From: SB11 sp965249955
GTDB lineage: Bacteria; Bacteroidota; Bacteroidia; UBA8524
Reading direction: 5' to 3'
Length of the DNA stretch: 64,000 nt
Assembly: GCA_965249955.1 (NCBI GenBank)
Contig: OZ252261.1
Span: forward strand, 186,001-250,000
The number at the start of each line of letters is the position of its first letter. The stretch's first letter is position 1. Below are positions 8,013 to 16,443 of this stretch, one piece after another. The notes beneath the pieces were generated by a model. That model did not search any database. It was given only the letters and a program-made list of their open reading frames with translations, and had not been told where the DNA came from. The position numbers and the translations under genes were made by a program.

Positions 8013-9086
8013 TTACCGTAGCCCACGCAGGCGTTTTATCTCGTCGCTAAGTTTTTCATTTTCGGCAGCAAGTATAGCTACCCGCTCGCGCTCGGTTTCT
8101 AGTGCCTTGGTAAGGGTTATTATTATATCGCCACTTTCGCCGTTTTCAATAGTTTCTTTAAAATCACGTAACTGGGCATTTTCTTTACCTAGCAATGTAT
8201 TTTCTTTTTTTAGTTGAGCTATTTCAGCCTTAAGGTCTCTATTTTCAGCACGTAGCTTTTGCACGCTGGTGCTGCCTTGGCTTTTCTCGTTTTCTTTTTT
8301 CAGTTGCTCTACAATTACCCTTAAGCTGTCGCGTTCAATTTCAAGTTGCACCATTTGCTGGCGAAGTTTGGTAATAACACCGGTAAGCACAGGATCATCT
8401 TTGGCTTCTTTTTCTTTCTGAAATTCTTTGCGCAAACGTTCTTTTTCTTCCGAGCTAACATATACCCGTACATAATCTACCCTTGCACTACTGCCGGCTC
8501 CAACAAACAAACCTATTTTTCCGCTTTTGTACGATACTTCACTAAAACCGGTTATAAGTTTACCGTTTATATATAAATCATACTTGCGGTCGTCCATGCT
8601 CACACTTATCACATTGTAGTCGCCGCGCCCTTTTATGGCTTTGTCTTTTTTCCAACCATCGTTTATGGGTTTAAAGTTGGTACCGTTGTATTTGCTTATA
8701 CGGTATTGGCGTTTGCCGTTAATTTCAATCAAAAATGCACCCTTACCATCTTGCTGCGCCATTACTACTACTCCTGCAGTGGCAGTTTTTTCATTTTCAT
8801 CGTCCAACATTAGCCTAAACTCAGCCTTGTGTGAAGTAAAAACAGCATTCTCGTTAGGAAAAATTAAACCATAATTTACGGTACTTTTCTTTACTAAAAT
8901 GTATTCTCCGTTTTGAACTATAAAAAGTTCATCGGCATTAGTGGTTTGTCGCCACAAATCAGGCTTTTGCCCATCAAATTCATCTGCCCAAACTAAAGAT
9001 TCAAAACTGCTTAACACATTTTGCTGTGCCAGCATGGGTTTAAAAAATGAAGCTATTGTTATTAGTAATACGAAAATCCTTACCAT
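8013..9086 (-). CDS. Secreted protein with LamG-like domain and long coiled coil
   Basis: 357 residues. A signal peptide (1-20, ending MLAQQ) is followed by a roughly 190-residue beta-rich domain resembling DUF1080/concanavalin-like folds: WADEFDG, EINGKRQYRISKYNG, YDLYINGKLITGF, GKIGLFVGAGSSARVDYVRVY. From about residue 215 to the end the sequence is a charged heptad coiled coil (LKKENEKSQ, AEIAQLKKENTLLGKENAQL, RVAILAAENEKLSDEIKRL). It is probably periplasmic or surface-attached through self-association. The function is unknown. Confidence 0.8.
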   Translation of the reverse strand: MVRIFVLLITIASFFKPMLAQQNVLSSFESLVWADEFDGQKPDLWRQTTNADELFIVQNGEYILVKKSTVNYGLIFPNENAVFTSHKAEFRLMLDDENEKTATAGVVVMAQQDGKGAFLIEINGKRQYRISKYNGTNFKPINDGWKKDKAIKGRGDYNVISVSMDDRKYDLYINGKLITGFSEVSYKSGKIGLFVGAGSSARVDYVRVYVSSEEKERLRKEFQKEKEAKDDPVLTGVITKLRQQMVQLEIERDSLRVIVEQLKKENEKSQGSTSVQKLRAENRDLKAEIAQLKKENTLLGKENAQLRDFKETIENGESGDIIITLTKALETERERVAILAAENEKLSDEIKRLRGLR

Positions 9087-9105
9087 TATTGGTTTTTTCT
9101 TAAAG

Positions 9106-9113
9106 CAAAAGTA
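9106..9113 (-). promoter_or_regulatory. -7 promoter box for the coiled-coil protein gene
   Basis: TACTTTTG on the minus strand, 19 nt before the ATG at 9086. Confidence 0.45.
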
Positions 9114-9235
9114 TTAAAAGTTACGCATATAACTTAAAAAGTGATAGTTTAGCACCCTTTTTTATACCTGTTAGAACCTTTATAGTAAAAGTTTCGTTTA
9201 CACTAGTGAATATATTTAAACACGTTAACTACCCA

Positions 9236-10231
9236 ATGAATAAATGGATACTTATGCTACTTGCTGTTGTACTTTTTGGTACAAATGCTTGTAACAATGA
9301 TATTAATACCAATGCCGACTATAAGGAAATAATGGTTGTATACGGTTTGCTAAATGTAAACGACACTACTCATTATGTACGTGTAAACCGTGCTTTTTTA
9401 ACCAATAACCAAAGTGCTTTAGAAGTTGCTAAGGTTTTAGACACTAGCTTTTTTAATGATATTGAAGTAAAAATTGATGCGTTTGACGGTGGCGGACAGT
9501 TTAAGGCCTCTTATATTTTAAATCAAGATCGCAGTGTGGCTAAAGACCCGGGAATTTTTATAAGCGAACCCAATGTATTATTTAGCTTTAAAGCTAAGCT
9601 TACTGCTGATTATTTGTATAAGCTAACGGTAACCAATACAAAAACGGGTAAAATAGCTAAAGCAGAAACTAAGTTGGTAGATGACCCTACAGCTAGCTCG
9701 CCAAGTACCTCTACATCAAAATACCTTATCGATACTTCTAAAAACCTTATTTTATACTGGGCTGGTGGCAGAAACTCTAAAGTGTATGATTTAACAATGC
9801 GCTTTTACTGGAATGAGTACGATGTGGTAACCAATCAATTATTGAGCAGTGATTTGTATTTTGATTGGCCTATGGTGCAAGACAAGGATATTTCTGTTTC
9901 AGGTACAATACGCAGTAATTTATCAGGGGGGAACTTTTATACCTTTGCCGCAGATGCCATACCTGTGAAACAAAATGTATATAGGCGTGTACAAAAAATT
10001 GACTTTATATATTGGGCGGGTGATGAGCAGTTTGATCTTTACCGTTCTGTAAATCAACCCGGTGTTGGTATAGTGCAAAAGAAACCTGAGTACACTAATA
10101 TTAGTGATGGTAATTTTGGGTTGTTTGCCAGCCGTAACAGGTTTGTTATTAATGGGGTTACTGTATCGGATAAAACAACAGAGTTTTTACAAACAAATAG
10201 CCAAACGCGTAGCCTAAACTTTAGACCGTAA
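9236..10231 (+). CDS. Lipoprotein, DUF4249-like
   Basis: 331 residues from the ATG at 9236; an in-frame GTG lies 10 codons upstream, but the ATG gives a clean lipoprotein signal MNKWILMLLAVVLFGTNAC with the lipid-bearing Cys at 19. The mature part begins with acidic/Asn residues, then MVVYGLLNVNDTTHYVRVNRAF and a beta-rich body. The opening resembles DUF4249 surface lipoproteins of Bacteroidota, but this is a judgement from pattern only. The gene is monocistronic and ends at a terminator. Confidence 0.75.
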   Translation: MNKWILMLLAVVLFGTNACNNDINTNADYKEIMVVYGLLNVNDTTHYVRVNRAFLTNNQSALEVAKVLDTSFFNDIEVKIDAFDGGGQFKASYILNQDRSVAKDPGIFISEPNVLFSFKAKLTADYLYKLTVTNTKTGKIAKAETKLVDDPTASSPSTSTSKYLIDTSKNLILYWAGGRNSKVYDLTMRFYWNEYDVVTNQLLSSDLYFDWPMVQDKDISVSGTIRSNLSGGNFYTFAADAIPVKQNVYRRVQKIDFIYWAGDEQFDLYRSVNQPGVGIVQKKPEYTNISDGNFGLFASRNRFVINGVTVSDKTTEFLQTNSQTRSLNFRP

Positions 10232-10269
10232 GGCATTTTACTTAATAGTACATTAAATTCAACAAAAAA

Positions 10270-10307
10270 TAACAGAAAGGGGGACTACTAAGTCCCCCTT
10301 TCTGTTA
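10270..10307. terminator. Bidirectional terminator
   Basis: 17-bp perfect stem (10270-10286 with 10291-10307, loop ACTA) with core AGAAAGGGGGACT. On the minus strand it is followed by TTTTTT, so it best serves the DUF4349 gene; it also lies 39 bp after the plus-strand lipoprotein gene. Confidence 0.85.
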
Positions 10308-10340
10308 TAAAACCTGTCGCGTCTCAAAAAAAGAATTGGT

Positions 10341-11303
10341 TTACTTAGTAACTGCTCTTCTTTTCCTTCTTAAGTAAATAAATATACCTACTGCAAGCAA
10401 AGCCAAAATTGGCCATATATTAATAATAAACAAAACTATACTTTCCATTACCCCTATACTATTTTTAAAGGCTCTGCCCAACTTGCTGCCAAAACTTGGC
10501 TCATAGGGTACTATGGGTTTTACTTTGGGTACACGAGTATATTGTACCTTTTCTTTCTCGTATATATTTATAGCTATGGTGCTATATTTTACTTCGTCAA
10601 GGGTTATTAATCTATCAATAGCCATTTCATCGGCCTGTAATTGTCTGTTTAGCAAATTTTCTTGCGCATAAATGGTTTCATCCAGCTTGCTCTCTTTATT
10701 TTCAATGGCCTTTTCTTGCTTCTTTTCATAGGCTTGCAGTCGTTTTTGTTGCAACGTATTTTTTAGTAAACCCATACCCACATCATTAGCATCAAGTACA
10801 CGGTAGTCAAAATATTCAGCCAGTTGACCTATTTGCCATAAAAAAGTATCCAGTTGGTTTTTTGGCACTCGCACCTTCATAGTATTAGTAAGAGAATAAT
10901 GTATTTCGTCCACAGTAGTATCAACACTAATTTGGGTTTGCAATCGGTAGCTTTCGTTACTGCGCATTTCAGTATGTATAACAAAACCACCCACTTGCAC
11001 TGTTTTATTTTCAATGGCATAAGTGGCTTGCACAACATCACTTACCCTAAATTTCAACTCCCCTTTCACTACAAATTTTCGGGTACTATCATTCAAACCC
11101 ATTCGCTGTATTGAGTTATTAGAGGCATTAAAATTAGGCTGAGATGAATTGCCCATTTCAGCTATGTCCGCCATATCATCAACTCTTTCTTCACTAAGGT
11201 TTTGATTTTCTTGAGTTACTGATTTTTCAGAGGCACTTCTTTCACACCCCCATAGTACAGTGAGTGTTACTAGCAACACGGTGATTTTTTGCAATGGTTT
11301 CAT
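10341..11303 (-). CDS. DUF4349 domain lipoprotein
   Basis: 320 residues. Lipoprotein signal with lipobox LWGC at the start; then the DUF4349 pattern: a beta region (VVKGELKFRVSDVVQATYAIE, VGGFVIHTE, MKVRVPKNQLDTFLWQIGQL), a charged helical hairpin (about 190-245) and a C-terminal membrane segment (about 285-310) followed by LRRKRR. The lipid anchor plus C-terminal membrane span suggests both ends sit at the inner membrane. The function is unknown in the family. Confidence 0.85.
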   Translation of the reverse strand: MKPLQKITVLLVTLTVLWGCERSASEKSVTQENQNLSEERVDDMADIAEMGNSSQPNFNASNNSIQRMGLNDSTRKFVVKGELKFRVSDVVQATYAIENKTVQVGGFVIHTEMRSNESYRLQTQISVDTTVDEIHYSLTNTMKVRVPKNQLDTFLWQIGQLAEYFDYRVLDANDVGMGLLKNTLQQKRLQAYEKKQEKAIENKESKLDETIYAQENLLNRQLQADEMAIDRLITLDEVKYSTIAINIYEKEKVQYTRVPKVKPIVPYEPSFGSKLGRAFKNSIGVMESIVLFIINIWPILALLAVGIFIYLRRKRRAVTK

Positions 11304-11419
11304 AATGTATGTTTTAGGTTCAATAGATACAACGGTGTTAATGCCGCTATATTTTGGTTTATACGGTATATACTTTAACGGTTTAAAAGGTAAATGAAAT
11401 GAAAAAAGTAACTCAATTA

Positions 11420-11475
11420 TGTCAGTATGTCAGTATTTGTCAGTTTCACACGTAATAGTTTAGTTTAAAACTGAC
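11420..11475 (+). promoter_or_regulatory. TGTCAGT repeats upstream of dnaK
   Basis: Three direct copies of TGTCAGT at 11420-11426, 11428-11434 and 11438-11444, plus an inverted AACTGAC ending at 11475, about 90-140 bp before the dnaK ATG. Direct heptamers of this kind suggest a binding site for a heat-shock regulator or sigma factor. No CIRCE element and no convincing TAnnTTTG box were seen in this leader. Confidence 0.4.
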
Positions 11476-11562
11476 TATTGTTCGGAAATTTTTACGCCGT
11501 TTTGTAATGGCATTACCATTGATAACTACTAACTGATTAAAAAACATATTTAACGAAACAAC

Positions 11563-13467
11563 ATGGGAAAAATAATTGGAATTGACCTTGGAACTACCAA
11601 CAGTTGCGTAGCCGTAATGGAAGGTAACGAACCTGTGGTAATTGCCAACAGCGAAGGAAAACGTACAACGCCTTCTATTGTAGCATTTTTAGACAATGGA
11701 GAACGCAAAATTGGCGACCCTGCAAAACGTCAGGCTATCACCAACCCGCACAACACCATATCGTCTATCAAACGCTTTATGGGGCACACTTTTGACGAAT
11801 TAAAAGACGAAACTAAACGTATACCCTACAAGCTAGTGAAAGGTGATAATAACACCCCACGCGTGCAAATAGGTGATCGTATGTATACACCTCAAGAGAT
11901 TTCGGCAATGGTGCTTCAGAAAATGAAGAAAACTGCCGAAGACTTTTTGGGTCACGAAGTAAAAGAAGCGGTTATTACCGTGCCTGCTTACTTTAACGAT
12001 GCACAACGCCAAGCAACGAAAGAAGCCGGCGAAATTGCAGGTCTTGAAGTAAAACGTATTATTAACGAGCCAACTGCTGCTGCACTTGCTTATGGACTTG
12101 ACAAACAAAACAAGGACATGAAAGTGGTAGTGTTTGATTGTGGTGGTGGTACGCATGACGTGAGTGTGATGGAACTTGGTGATGGTATTTTTGAAGTGAA
12201 ATCAACCGATGGTGATACTCACTTGGGTGGTGATGATTTTGACAACAAAATTATCGACTGGATGGTTGATGAGTTTAAACGCGACGAAAACGCCGACTTA
12301 ACTAAAGACCCTATGGCTATGCAGCGTTTGAAAGAAGCTGCTGAAAAAGCTAAAATAGAGCTTTCAAGCTCAACTTCTACCGAAATTAACTTGCCTTATA
12401 TAATGCCTGTTGATGGTGTGCCTAAACACTTGGTGCGTCAGCTAACCCGCGCAAAATTTGAGCAATTGGTTAGCGATTTGGTAGACCGTACCATTGCACC
12501 TTGCCGCAGTGCACTTAAAAATGCAGGCCTTACAGTGGGCGATATTGACGAGATTATATTGGTAGGTGGTAGTACACGTATACCAGCTGTACAAGAAGCT
12601 GTTAAAAAATTCTTTGGTAAAGAACCTAGCAAAGGCGTGAACCCTGATGAGGTTGTGGCCGTAGGTGCTGCCATACAAGGTGGTGTGCTTACTGGTGAAG
12701 TAAAAGACGTTCTTTTGCTTGACGTAACTCCACTATCACTGGGTATTGAAACTATGGGCGGTGTAATGACCAAGCTTATAGAATCAAACACAACTATACC
12801 GACTAAAAAGTTTGAAACCTTTAGTACTGCCAGCGATAACCAACCTAGTGTAGAAATACACGTATTGCAAGGTGAACGCCCAATGGCTAAAGACAACCGT
12901 ACTTTAGGTAGGTTTAACTTAGATAATATACCCCCTGCACCACGTGGTGTGCCTCAAATTGAAGTAACTTTTGATATTGATGCCAACGGTATATTACACG
13001 TAAGTGCTAAAGATAAAGCCACCGGTAAAGAACAAAAAATACGTATTGAAGCCAGCAGCGGACTTAGCGACGAAGAAATTGCTAAAATGAAAAGCGAAGC
13101 CGAAGCAAATGCTGAAAACGATCGCAAAATAAAAGAAGAGGCCGATAAACTAAACCAAGCAGACAGCCTTGCTTTCCAAACTGAAAAACAGTTGAAAGAA
13201 TATGGCGATAAAATACCTGCCGATAAAAAAGAGCCTATTGAAGAAGCATTAAAAGAGTTGAAAATGGCGCACGCCAGCAAAGATATTGCTGCAATGGATG
13301 CTGCTATGGAAAAACTTAATACTGCATGGACTGCTGCCAGCCAAGATATGTACAACGCACAACAAGCCGATGGCGGTGCCAATGGTGCTGCAGGTGAAGG
13401 AGCTAGTGCAAGCAGCAGCGATACAAAAGAAGACGTAACTGACGTTGACTACGAAGAAGTGAAGTAA
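11563..13467 (+). CDS. dnaK: Chaperone DnaK (Hsp70)
   Basis: ATP-driven chaperone that binds exposed hydrophobic peptides with DnaJ and GrpE. 634 residues with the complete set of Hsp70 signatures: IGIDLGTTNSCVAVMEG at the start, VFDCGGGTHDVSVMELGDG (phosphate 2; His in place of Phe, as usual in Bacteroidota) and ILVGGSTRIPAVQE. The linker DVLLLDVTPLSLGIE leads into the peptide-binding domain, and the acidic tail ends TDVDYEEVK. It is transcribed alone; dnaJ and grpE are not adjacent. The TGTCAGT repeats and the terminator at 13518 frame the unit. Confidence 0.97.
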   Translation: MGKIIGIDLGTTNSCVAVMEGNEPVVIANSEGKRTTPSIVAFLDNGERKIGDPAKRQAITNPHNTISSIKRFMGHTFDELKDETKRIPYKLVKGDNNTPRVQIGDRMYTPQEISAMVLQKMKKTAEDFLGHEVKEAVITVPAYFNDAQRQATKEAGEIAGLEVKRIINEPTAAALAYGLDKQNKDMKVVVFDCGGGTHDVSVMELGDGIFEVKSTDGDTHLGGDDFDNKIIDWMVDEFKRDENADLTKDPMAMQRLKEAAEKAKIELSSSTSTEINLPYIMPVDGVPKHLVRQLTRAKFEQLVSDLVDRTIAPCRSALKNAGLTVGDIDEIILVGGSTRIPAVQEAVKKFFGKEPSKGVNPDEVVAVGAAIQGGVLTGEVKDVLLLDVTPLSLGIETMGGVMTKLIESNTTIPTKKFETFSTASDNQPSVEIHVLQGERPMAKDNRTLGRFNLDNIPPAPRGVPQIEVTFDIDANGILHVSAKDKATGKEQKIRIEASSGLSDEEIAKMKSEAEANAENDRKIKEEADKLNQADSLAFQTEKQLKEYGDKIPADKKEPIEEALKELKMAHASKDIAAMDAAMEKLNTAWTAASQDMYNAQQADGGANGAAGEGASASSSDTKEDVTDVDYEEVK

Positions 13468-13480
13468 CAACTTCCGCTCT

Positions 13481-13503
13481 GTCATCCTGAGCTTGTCGAA
13501 GGA
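13481..13503 (+). repeat. Interspersed GTCATCCTGAG element
   Basis: GTCATCCTGAGCTTGTCGAA plus GGA directly after dnaK. A close relative (GTCATCCTGAGCGAAGTCGA plus AGGA) occurs at 39631-39654. It is one of several GTCAT-starting imperfect palindromes in this window. Confidence 0.6.
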
Positions 13504-13517
13504 TAACAACAATATCA

Positions 13518-13550
13518 AATCCCCTCCAAAATTTTGGAGGGGATTTTTTT
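13518..13550 (+). terminator. dnaK terminator
   Basis: Perfect dyad 13518-13531/13532-13545 (AATCCCCTCCAAAA and complement) followed by a T7 run. A classical intrinsic terminator 50 bp after dnaK. Confidence 0.9.
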
Positions 13551-13576
13551 GTTTTAATAATTATCACAATAATACT

Positions 13577-13584
13577 ATATTTGT
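13577..13584 (+). promoter_or_regulatory. -7 promoter box for the 99-residue hypothetical
   Basis: TATATTTG, 21 nt before the ATG at 13606. It supports the short gene downstream being real. Confidence 0.45.
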
Positions 13585-13605
13585 ATATACAAAATAAGTA
13601 AAGAA

Positions 13606-13905
13606 ATGAATGACATTCAAAAAAGAACATTTTATAAAATCCTAAAAGAGCAAACACAGGATTCAGAGAATTTAATAAATATTATACTGAAAAAATTAGA
13701 GAATGAAGGAATTAGATACTATTTTAACTCCAAAACAATACCTCTCTTGGATTCAAGAAAAATAAAGAATTACCATTTAAGATCTCCATTTACATTTCTA
13801 CTAAGCTCTGGAACACATGAAATTATTCAAGTACCTAATGAAGATGTTGTTTTAAGACTAAACCCAAAATTCTATTTTTTGCTCAATAGCTATAAACAAG
13901 ATTAA
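13606..13905 (+). CDS. Small hypothetical protein
   Basis: 99 residues with no signal peptide or membrane segment; not recognised. The protein is Lys/Asn/Ile-rich (IQKRTFYKILKEQ, LINIILKKLENEG, HEIIQVPNEDVVLRLNPKF) and its gene is more AT-rich than its neighbours. A -7 box upstream and an ATG start support expression. It sits between the dnaK terminator and a repeat cluster, a typical place for recently acquired genes. Confidence 0.55.
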   Translation: MNDIQKRTFYKILKEQTQDSENLINIILKKLENEGIRYYFNSKTIPLLDSRKIKNYHLRSPFTFLLSSGTHEIIQVPNEDVVLRLNPKFYFLLNSYKQD

Positions 13906-13913
13906 CCTTGCTT

Positions 13914-14003
13914 CATAATAAATTCGGCATGACTAAAGGAAGCAAACAGCTTTAAAAAAATCATCCCTTCCCGTCATGCTGAACTTGGTTCAGCATCTCG
14001 TTG
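13914..14003. repeat. Palindromic repeat unit, copy 1 (decayed left end)
   Basis: Carries AAATTCGGCATGACTAAAGG and, about 40 bp later, GTCATGCTGAACTTGGTTCA with GCATCTC (13973-13999). It aligns with 14088-14172 at an offset of 170 bp. The two palindromes are the same GTCATGC(T/C)GAA...TTC(A/G)GCATCTC element in opposite orientations. Confidence 0.75.
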
Positions 14004-14013
14004 AACAAAAACT

Positions 14014-14176
14014 AAAACAAATTTCTATTCTAAACTTATCAATGCTTATCCCCAAAAAACGGCACTTTGAGAGAGTGAGATGCCGAAATAAATTCGGCAT
14101 GACTAAAGGAAGCAAACAGTTTTGCAAAAATCATCCCTTCCCGTCATGCTGAACTTGGTTCAGCATCTCATTGCCC
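14014..14176. repeat. 163-bp direct repeat, left copy
   Basis: Aligns without gaps to 14636-14798 (offset exactly 622 bp) with about nine mismatches. It contains GAGATGCCGAAATAAATTCG plus GCATGAC (14077-14103) and the GTCATGCTGAAC palindrome (14143-14169), with about 60 bp of unique AT-rich sequence at its left. Together with the right copy it flanks the GIY-YIG gene. Confidence 0.85.
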
Positions 14177-14210
14177 AAAAACCAAAGTAAATAACAATAC
14201 AGTATCAATT

Positions 14211-14501
14211 CTAAAACAGTTCGTCATACAAATCAACGCAACTTGGGTTTTGCTCTCTTATAAGATTCATTTTCCACTCACGATGCCAGTTCTTCAATTG
14301 CTTTTCTCGTTTTATAGCAGCACCCATACTAAATAGTTGTTCGTAATACACCAAATTGGTTAAAAAGTACTTTGATGTAAACTTGCTGCCAGTACCATTT
14401 TTATGTTGGCTAACACGTTTCTTCAAATCAGCAGTTACACCAACATAAAGTGTTGTGCAAAGCCTATTGGACATTATGTATACATACCCGTTTTTTAACA
14501 C
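14211..14501 (-). CDS. Small GIY-YIG endonuclease domain protein
   Basis: Minimal stand-alone GIY-YIG nuclease of the UPF0213/YhbQ-like type, 96 residues from the GTG at 14501. The GIY strand is GYVYIMSN, the YIG strand TLYVGVT, then the conserved Arg and His in LKKRVSQHKNG, and the metal-binding Glu region VYYEQLFSMGAAIKREKQLKNW. The frame is open upstream, but that part is a translated palindromic repeat (IPNLFRHLN), so a later start is chosen; the next ATG would remove the GIY strand. The gene is enclosed by copies of the same repeat. Confidence 0.8.
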   Translation of the reverse strand: MLKNGYVYIMSNRLCTTLYVGVTADLKKRVSQHKNGTGSKFTSKYFLTNLVYYEQLFSMGAAIKREKQLKNWHREWKMNLIREQNPSCVDLYDELF

Positions 14502-14516
14502 TCTTATTTGAATATT

Positions 14517-14625
14517 GAGATGTCGAAATAAATTCGGTATGACTAAAGAAAGTAAACGGTTACGCAAAAGACTACCCACTCCGTCATGCTGTCCCGAATA
14601 CTTTCGGGATTCAGCATCTCGTTGC
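14517..14625. repeat. Palindromic repeat unit, copy 3 (variant)
   Basis: GAGATGTCGAAATAAATTCG plus GTATGAC (14517-14543), then a longer variant of the second palindrome, GTCATGCTGTCCCGAATACT through CAGCATCTC (14583-14620), which contains its own TCCCGAA/TTCGGGA stem. It lies immediately upstream of the GIY-YIG start. Confidence 0.75.
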
Positions 14626-14635
14626 ACATAAAACA

Positions 14636-14798
14636 AAAACAAATTTCTATTCTAAACTTATCAATGCTTATCCCCAAAAAACGGCACTTTGGGAGAGTGA
14701 GATGCCGAAATAAATTCGGCATGACTAAAGCGAGTAAACAGTTTTGCAAAAATCACCCCATCCTGTCATGCTGAACTTGGTTCAGCATCTCATTACCA
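14636..14798. repeat. 163-bp direct repeat, right copy
   Basis: Gap-free match to 14014-14176. It includes GAGATGCCGAAATAAATTCG plus GCATGAC (14699-14725) and the GTCATGCTGAAC palindrome (14765-14791). Confidence 0.85.
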
Positions 14799-14822
14799 AC
14801 TTCCAATGTACTGAGCATAAAA

Positions 14823-14845
14823 AAGCCCAACATAAAGTCGGGCTT
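14823..14845 (-). terminator. Terminator of the DUF4476 gene
   Basis: Stem AAGCCCGAC/GTTGGGCTT on the minus strand (one G-T pair) followed by TTTTTT, 20 bp after the stop codon. Confidence 0.8.
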
Positions 14846-14865
14846 GGCATCTGTTTTAGTGTCTG

Positions 14866-15618
14866 TTACTTACTGGCAATGTACTTCTCTAGCTTATCAG
14901 CATAAGAAGTAAAAGAAAAGGCTTCGCCCACTACAAAAAAGTTTCCTTTGTCGTAGCTTACATCATAGGCATATTTGGCTACATCAAGTTTATAGTTGTC
15001 AAATGAAAACGTTTGTAATATCTGTTTCACCTGTGGTGCACTATAATAGGTATATCTTAACGCATTTTTAGCTGTTTGTACCTTACTGTTATCAAACGGT
15101 ATATCTTTTAATCGGGTTAGCAAAGCATCCAACTGATGTTGGGTAGCAAAAACAACTTGTGGTTGTGGTGGCACTTGTGGGTTATTCCAATTAGGCTGTT
15201 GCGGAAATTGTTGTGCTATTACCTCACGGTTGGTAATGCGCAAAACTCCATACGCATCAATAGTTGCAAAAATGCGGGTGTTAGGCTCAAAATTTATAGC
15301 TCCGTTATAGGCGGTTTGCCAAGCCGCTCCATTAGGAGTTTGCTGTGTATAGGCAATTGAAACCATCATCAAACCGGGGTTCAAATTCTCAAAAAAGAAA
15401 CTGTTACCATAAAAATTAAGGCTTTGGTTGGCAATGGTAATAGTGTAATTGTTGTTTGATGTTAAAGTAAGATGCAAAGCGGCAGGTGTAGTAACCTGCG
15501 CAGGTACATAAGGTGTTTGTACAACACGGTTACCGTGTTGTCTTTGCGGCTGATTCCATTGCGCATGGGCAGCAACAAATACCAATAGAAGTGCGAGGGT
15601 TGTGTAGATTTTTTTCAT
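14866..15618 (-). CDS. Secreted DUF4476 domain protein
   Basis: 250 residues. Signal peptide 1-19 (ending AAHAQ). Residues about 45-130 are beta-rich (LTLTSNNNYTITIANQ, YGNSFFFENLNPGLMMVSIAY); a Pro/Gln-rich linker follows (QFPQQPNWNNPQVPPQPQ). The C-terminal 90 residues form the helical DUF4476 domain (LKDIPFDNSKVQTAKNAL, YSAPQVKQILQTFSFDNYKL, YAYDVSYDKGNFFVVGEAF). The family is common in Bacteroidota and has no known function. Confidence 0.85.
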   Translation of the reverse strand: MKKIYTTLALLLVFVAAHAQWNQPQRQHGNRVVQTPYVPAQVTTPAALHLTLTSNNNYTITIANQSLNFYGNSFFFENLNPGLMMVSIAYTQQTPNGAAWQTAYNGAINFEPNTRIFATIDAYGVLRITNREVIAQQFPQQPNWNNPQVPPQPQVVFATQHQLDALLTRLKDIPFDNSKVQTAKNALRYTYYSAPQVKQILQTFSFDNYKLDVAKYAYDVSYDKGNFFVVGEAFSFTSYADKLEKYIASK

Positions 15619-15774
15619 AGTGTATGTCTCCTTTCTTCCCGACTACCCGTCGGGCTGTATAAAATAGAATACACTTTTTGTGCCAATACAATAAAAGTGG
15701 GCTGTAACGCTTTATTAGTAAGTCATATAAAATTTCTATTCAAATAAAAAACACAGTAAATTGCCGCCACAGCC

Positions 15775-16425
15775 ATGATAAAACGAATTAAAAAAATTGC
15801 TTTTGCAGGTATACTATTAGCCCTAATAGGTTTTATCACTACGTTTTGGGCAAACAAGCACATTAAAAACAAAGCCGAAAAATACATTTATACTTCTGTT
15901 GATAGCATCCCCGACAATGCAGTAGGTTTGGTATTGGGCACGGTAAAAAACCAGAAAAACGGTAAGCCCAACTTATACTTTGTATACCGCATAAATGCAG
16001 CAGTTGAGCTATTTAAAGCAGGAAAAGTAAAGCACTTTATTGTTAGTGGCGATAACCATATAGAAGGATATGATGAACCCGAGGATATGCGCCAAGCCCT
16101 TATTGCCAATGGTGTACCCGATAGTTGCATAACGCTTGATTATGCAGGTTTTCGCACTTTAGACTCGATAATACGTTGTAAGGCTGTATTTGGCCAAAGT
16201 AAATTCACCATCATATCACAGCAATTTCACAACGAAAGAGCTATTTTTCTTGCACGTTATCACGATATGGATGTTTACGCATACAATGCCCAAAGCGTAA
16301 ACAAACACTACGGTTTTCGCACCAATATGCGCGAGTATTTGGCTAGGGTAAAAGCCACACTTGATGTTTATATTTTGAAAAAGAAACCCAAGTTTTTAGG
16401 CGAACCCGTAGAGATAAAGTTATAA
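15775..16425 (+). CDS. SanA/YdcF-like DUF218 envelope protein
   Basis: 216 residues with one N-terminal membrane anchor (about 8-27) and a periplasmic DUF218 domain. Motifs are GLVLGTVKNQKNGKPN, HFIVSGDNHIEGYDEPEDMRQAL and FTIISQQFHNERAIFLARYHDM. These match SanA, which affects vancomycin sensitivity at high temperature in E. coli and is thought to act on cell-wall or envelope integrity; the reaction is unknown. It lies alone between two minus-strand genes. Confidence 0.85.
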   Translation: MIKRIKKIAFAGILLALIGFITTFWANKHIKNKAEKYIYTSVDSIPDNAVGLVLGTVKNQKNGKPNLYFVYRINAAVELFKAGKVKHFIVSGDNHIEGYDEPEDMRQALIANGVPDSCITLDYAGFRTLDSIIRCKAVFGQSKFTIISQQFHNERAIFLARYHDMDVYAYNAQSVNKHYGFRTNMREYLARVKATLDVYILKKKPKFLGEPVEIKL

Positions 16426-16443
16426 AAGGTGTTTTTTAGCTAT

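Noticed and set aside
11440..11460. Sigma-54 type promoter upstream of dnaK
   Set aside because: The TTTCACACG-like stretch lacks the GG of the -24 element and a proper TTGC -12 element.
12438..12896. 152-residue minus-strand open frame inside dnaK
   Set aside because: Antisense to a strongly conserved gene, Ser/Thr-rich shadow composition, no promoter or start signal.
14502..14642. N-terminal extension of the GIY-YIG reading frame
   Set aside because: It translates the palindromic repeat (IPNLFRHLN) and is unlikely to be part of the folded protein; the GTG at 14501 keeps the whole GIY-YIG domain.
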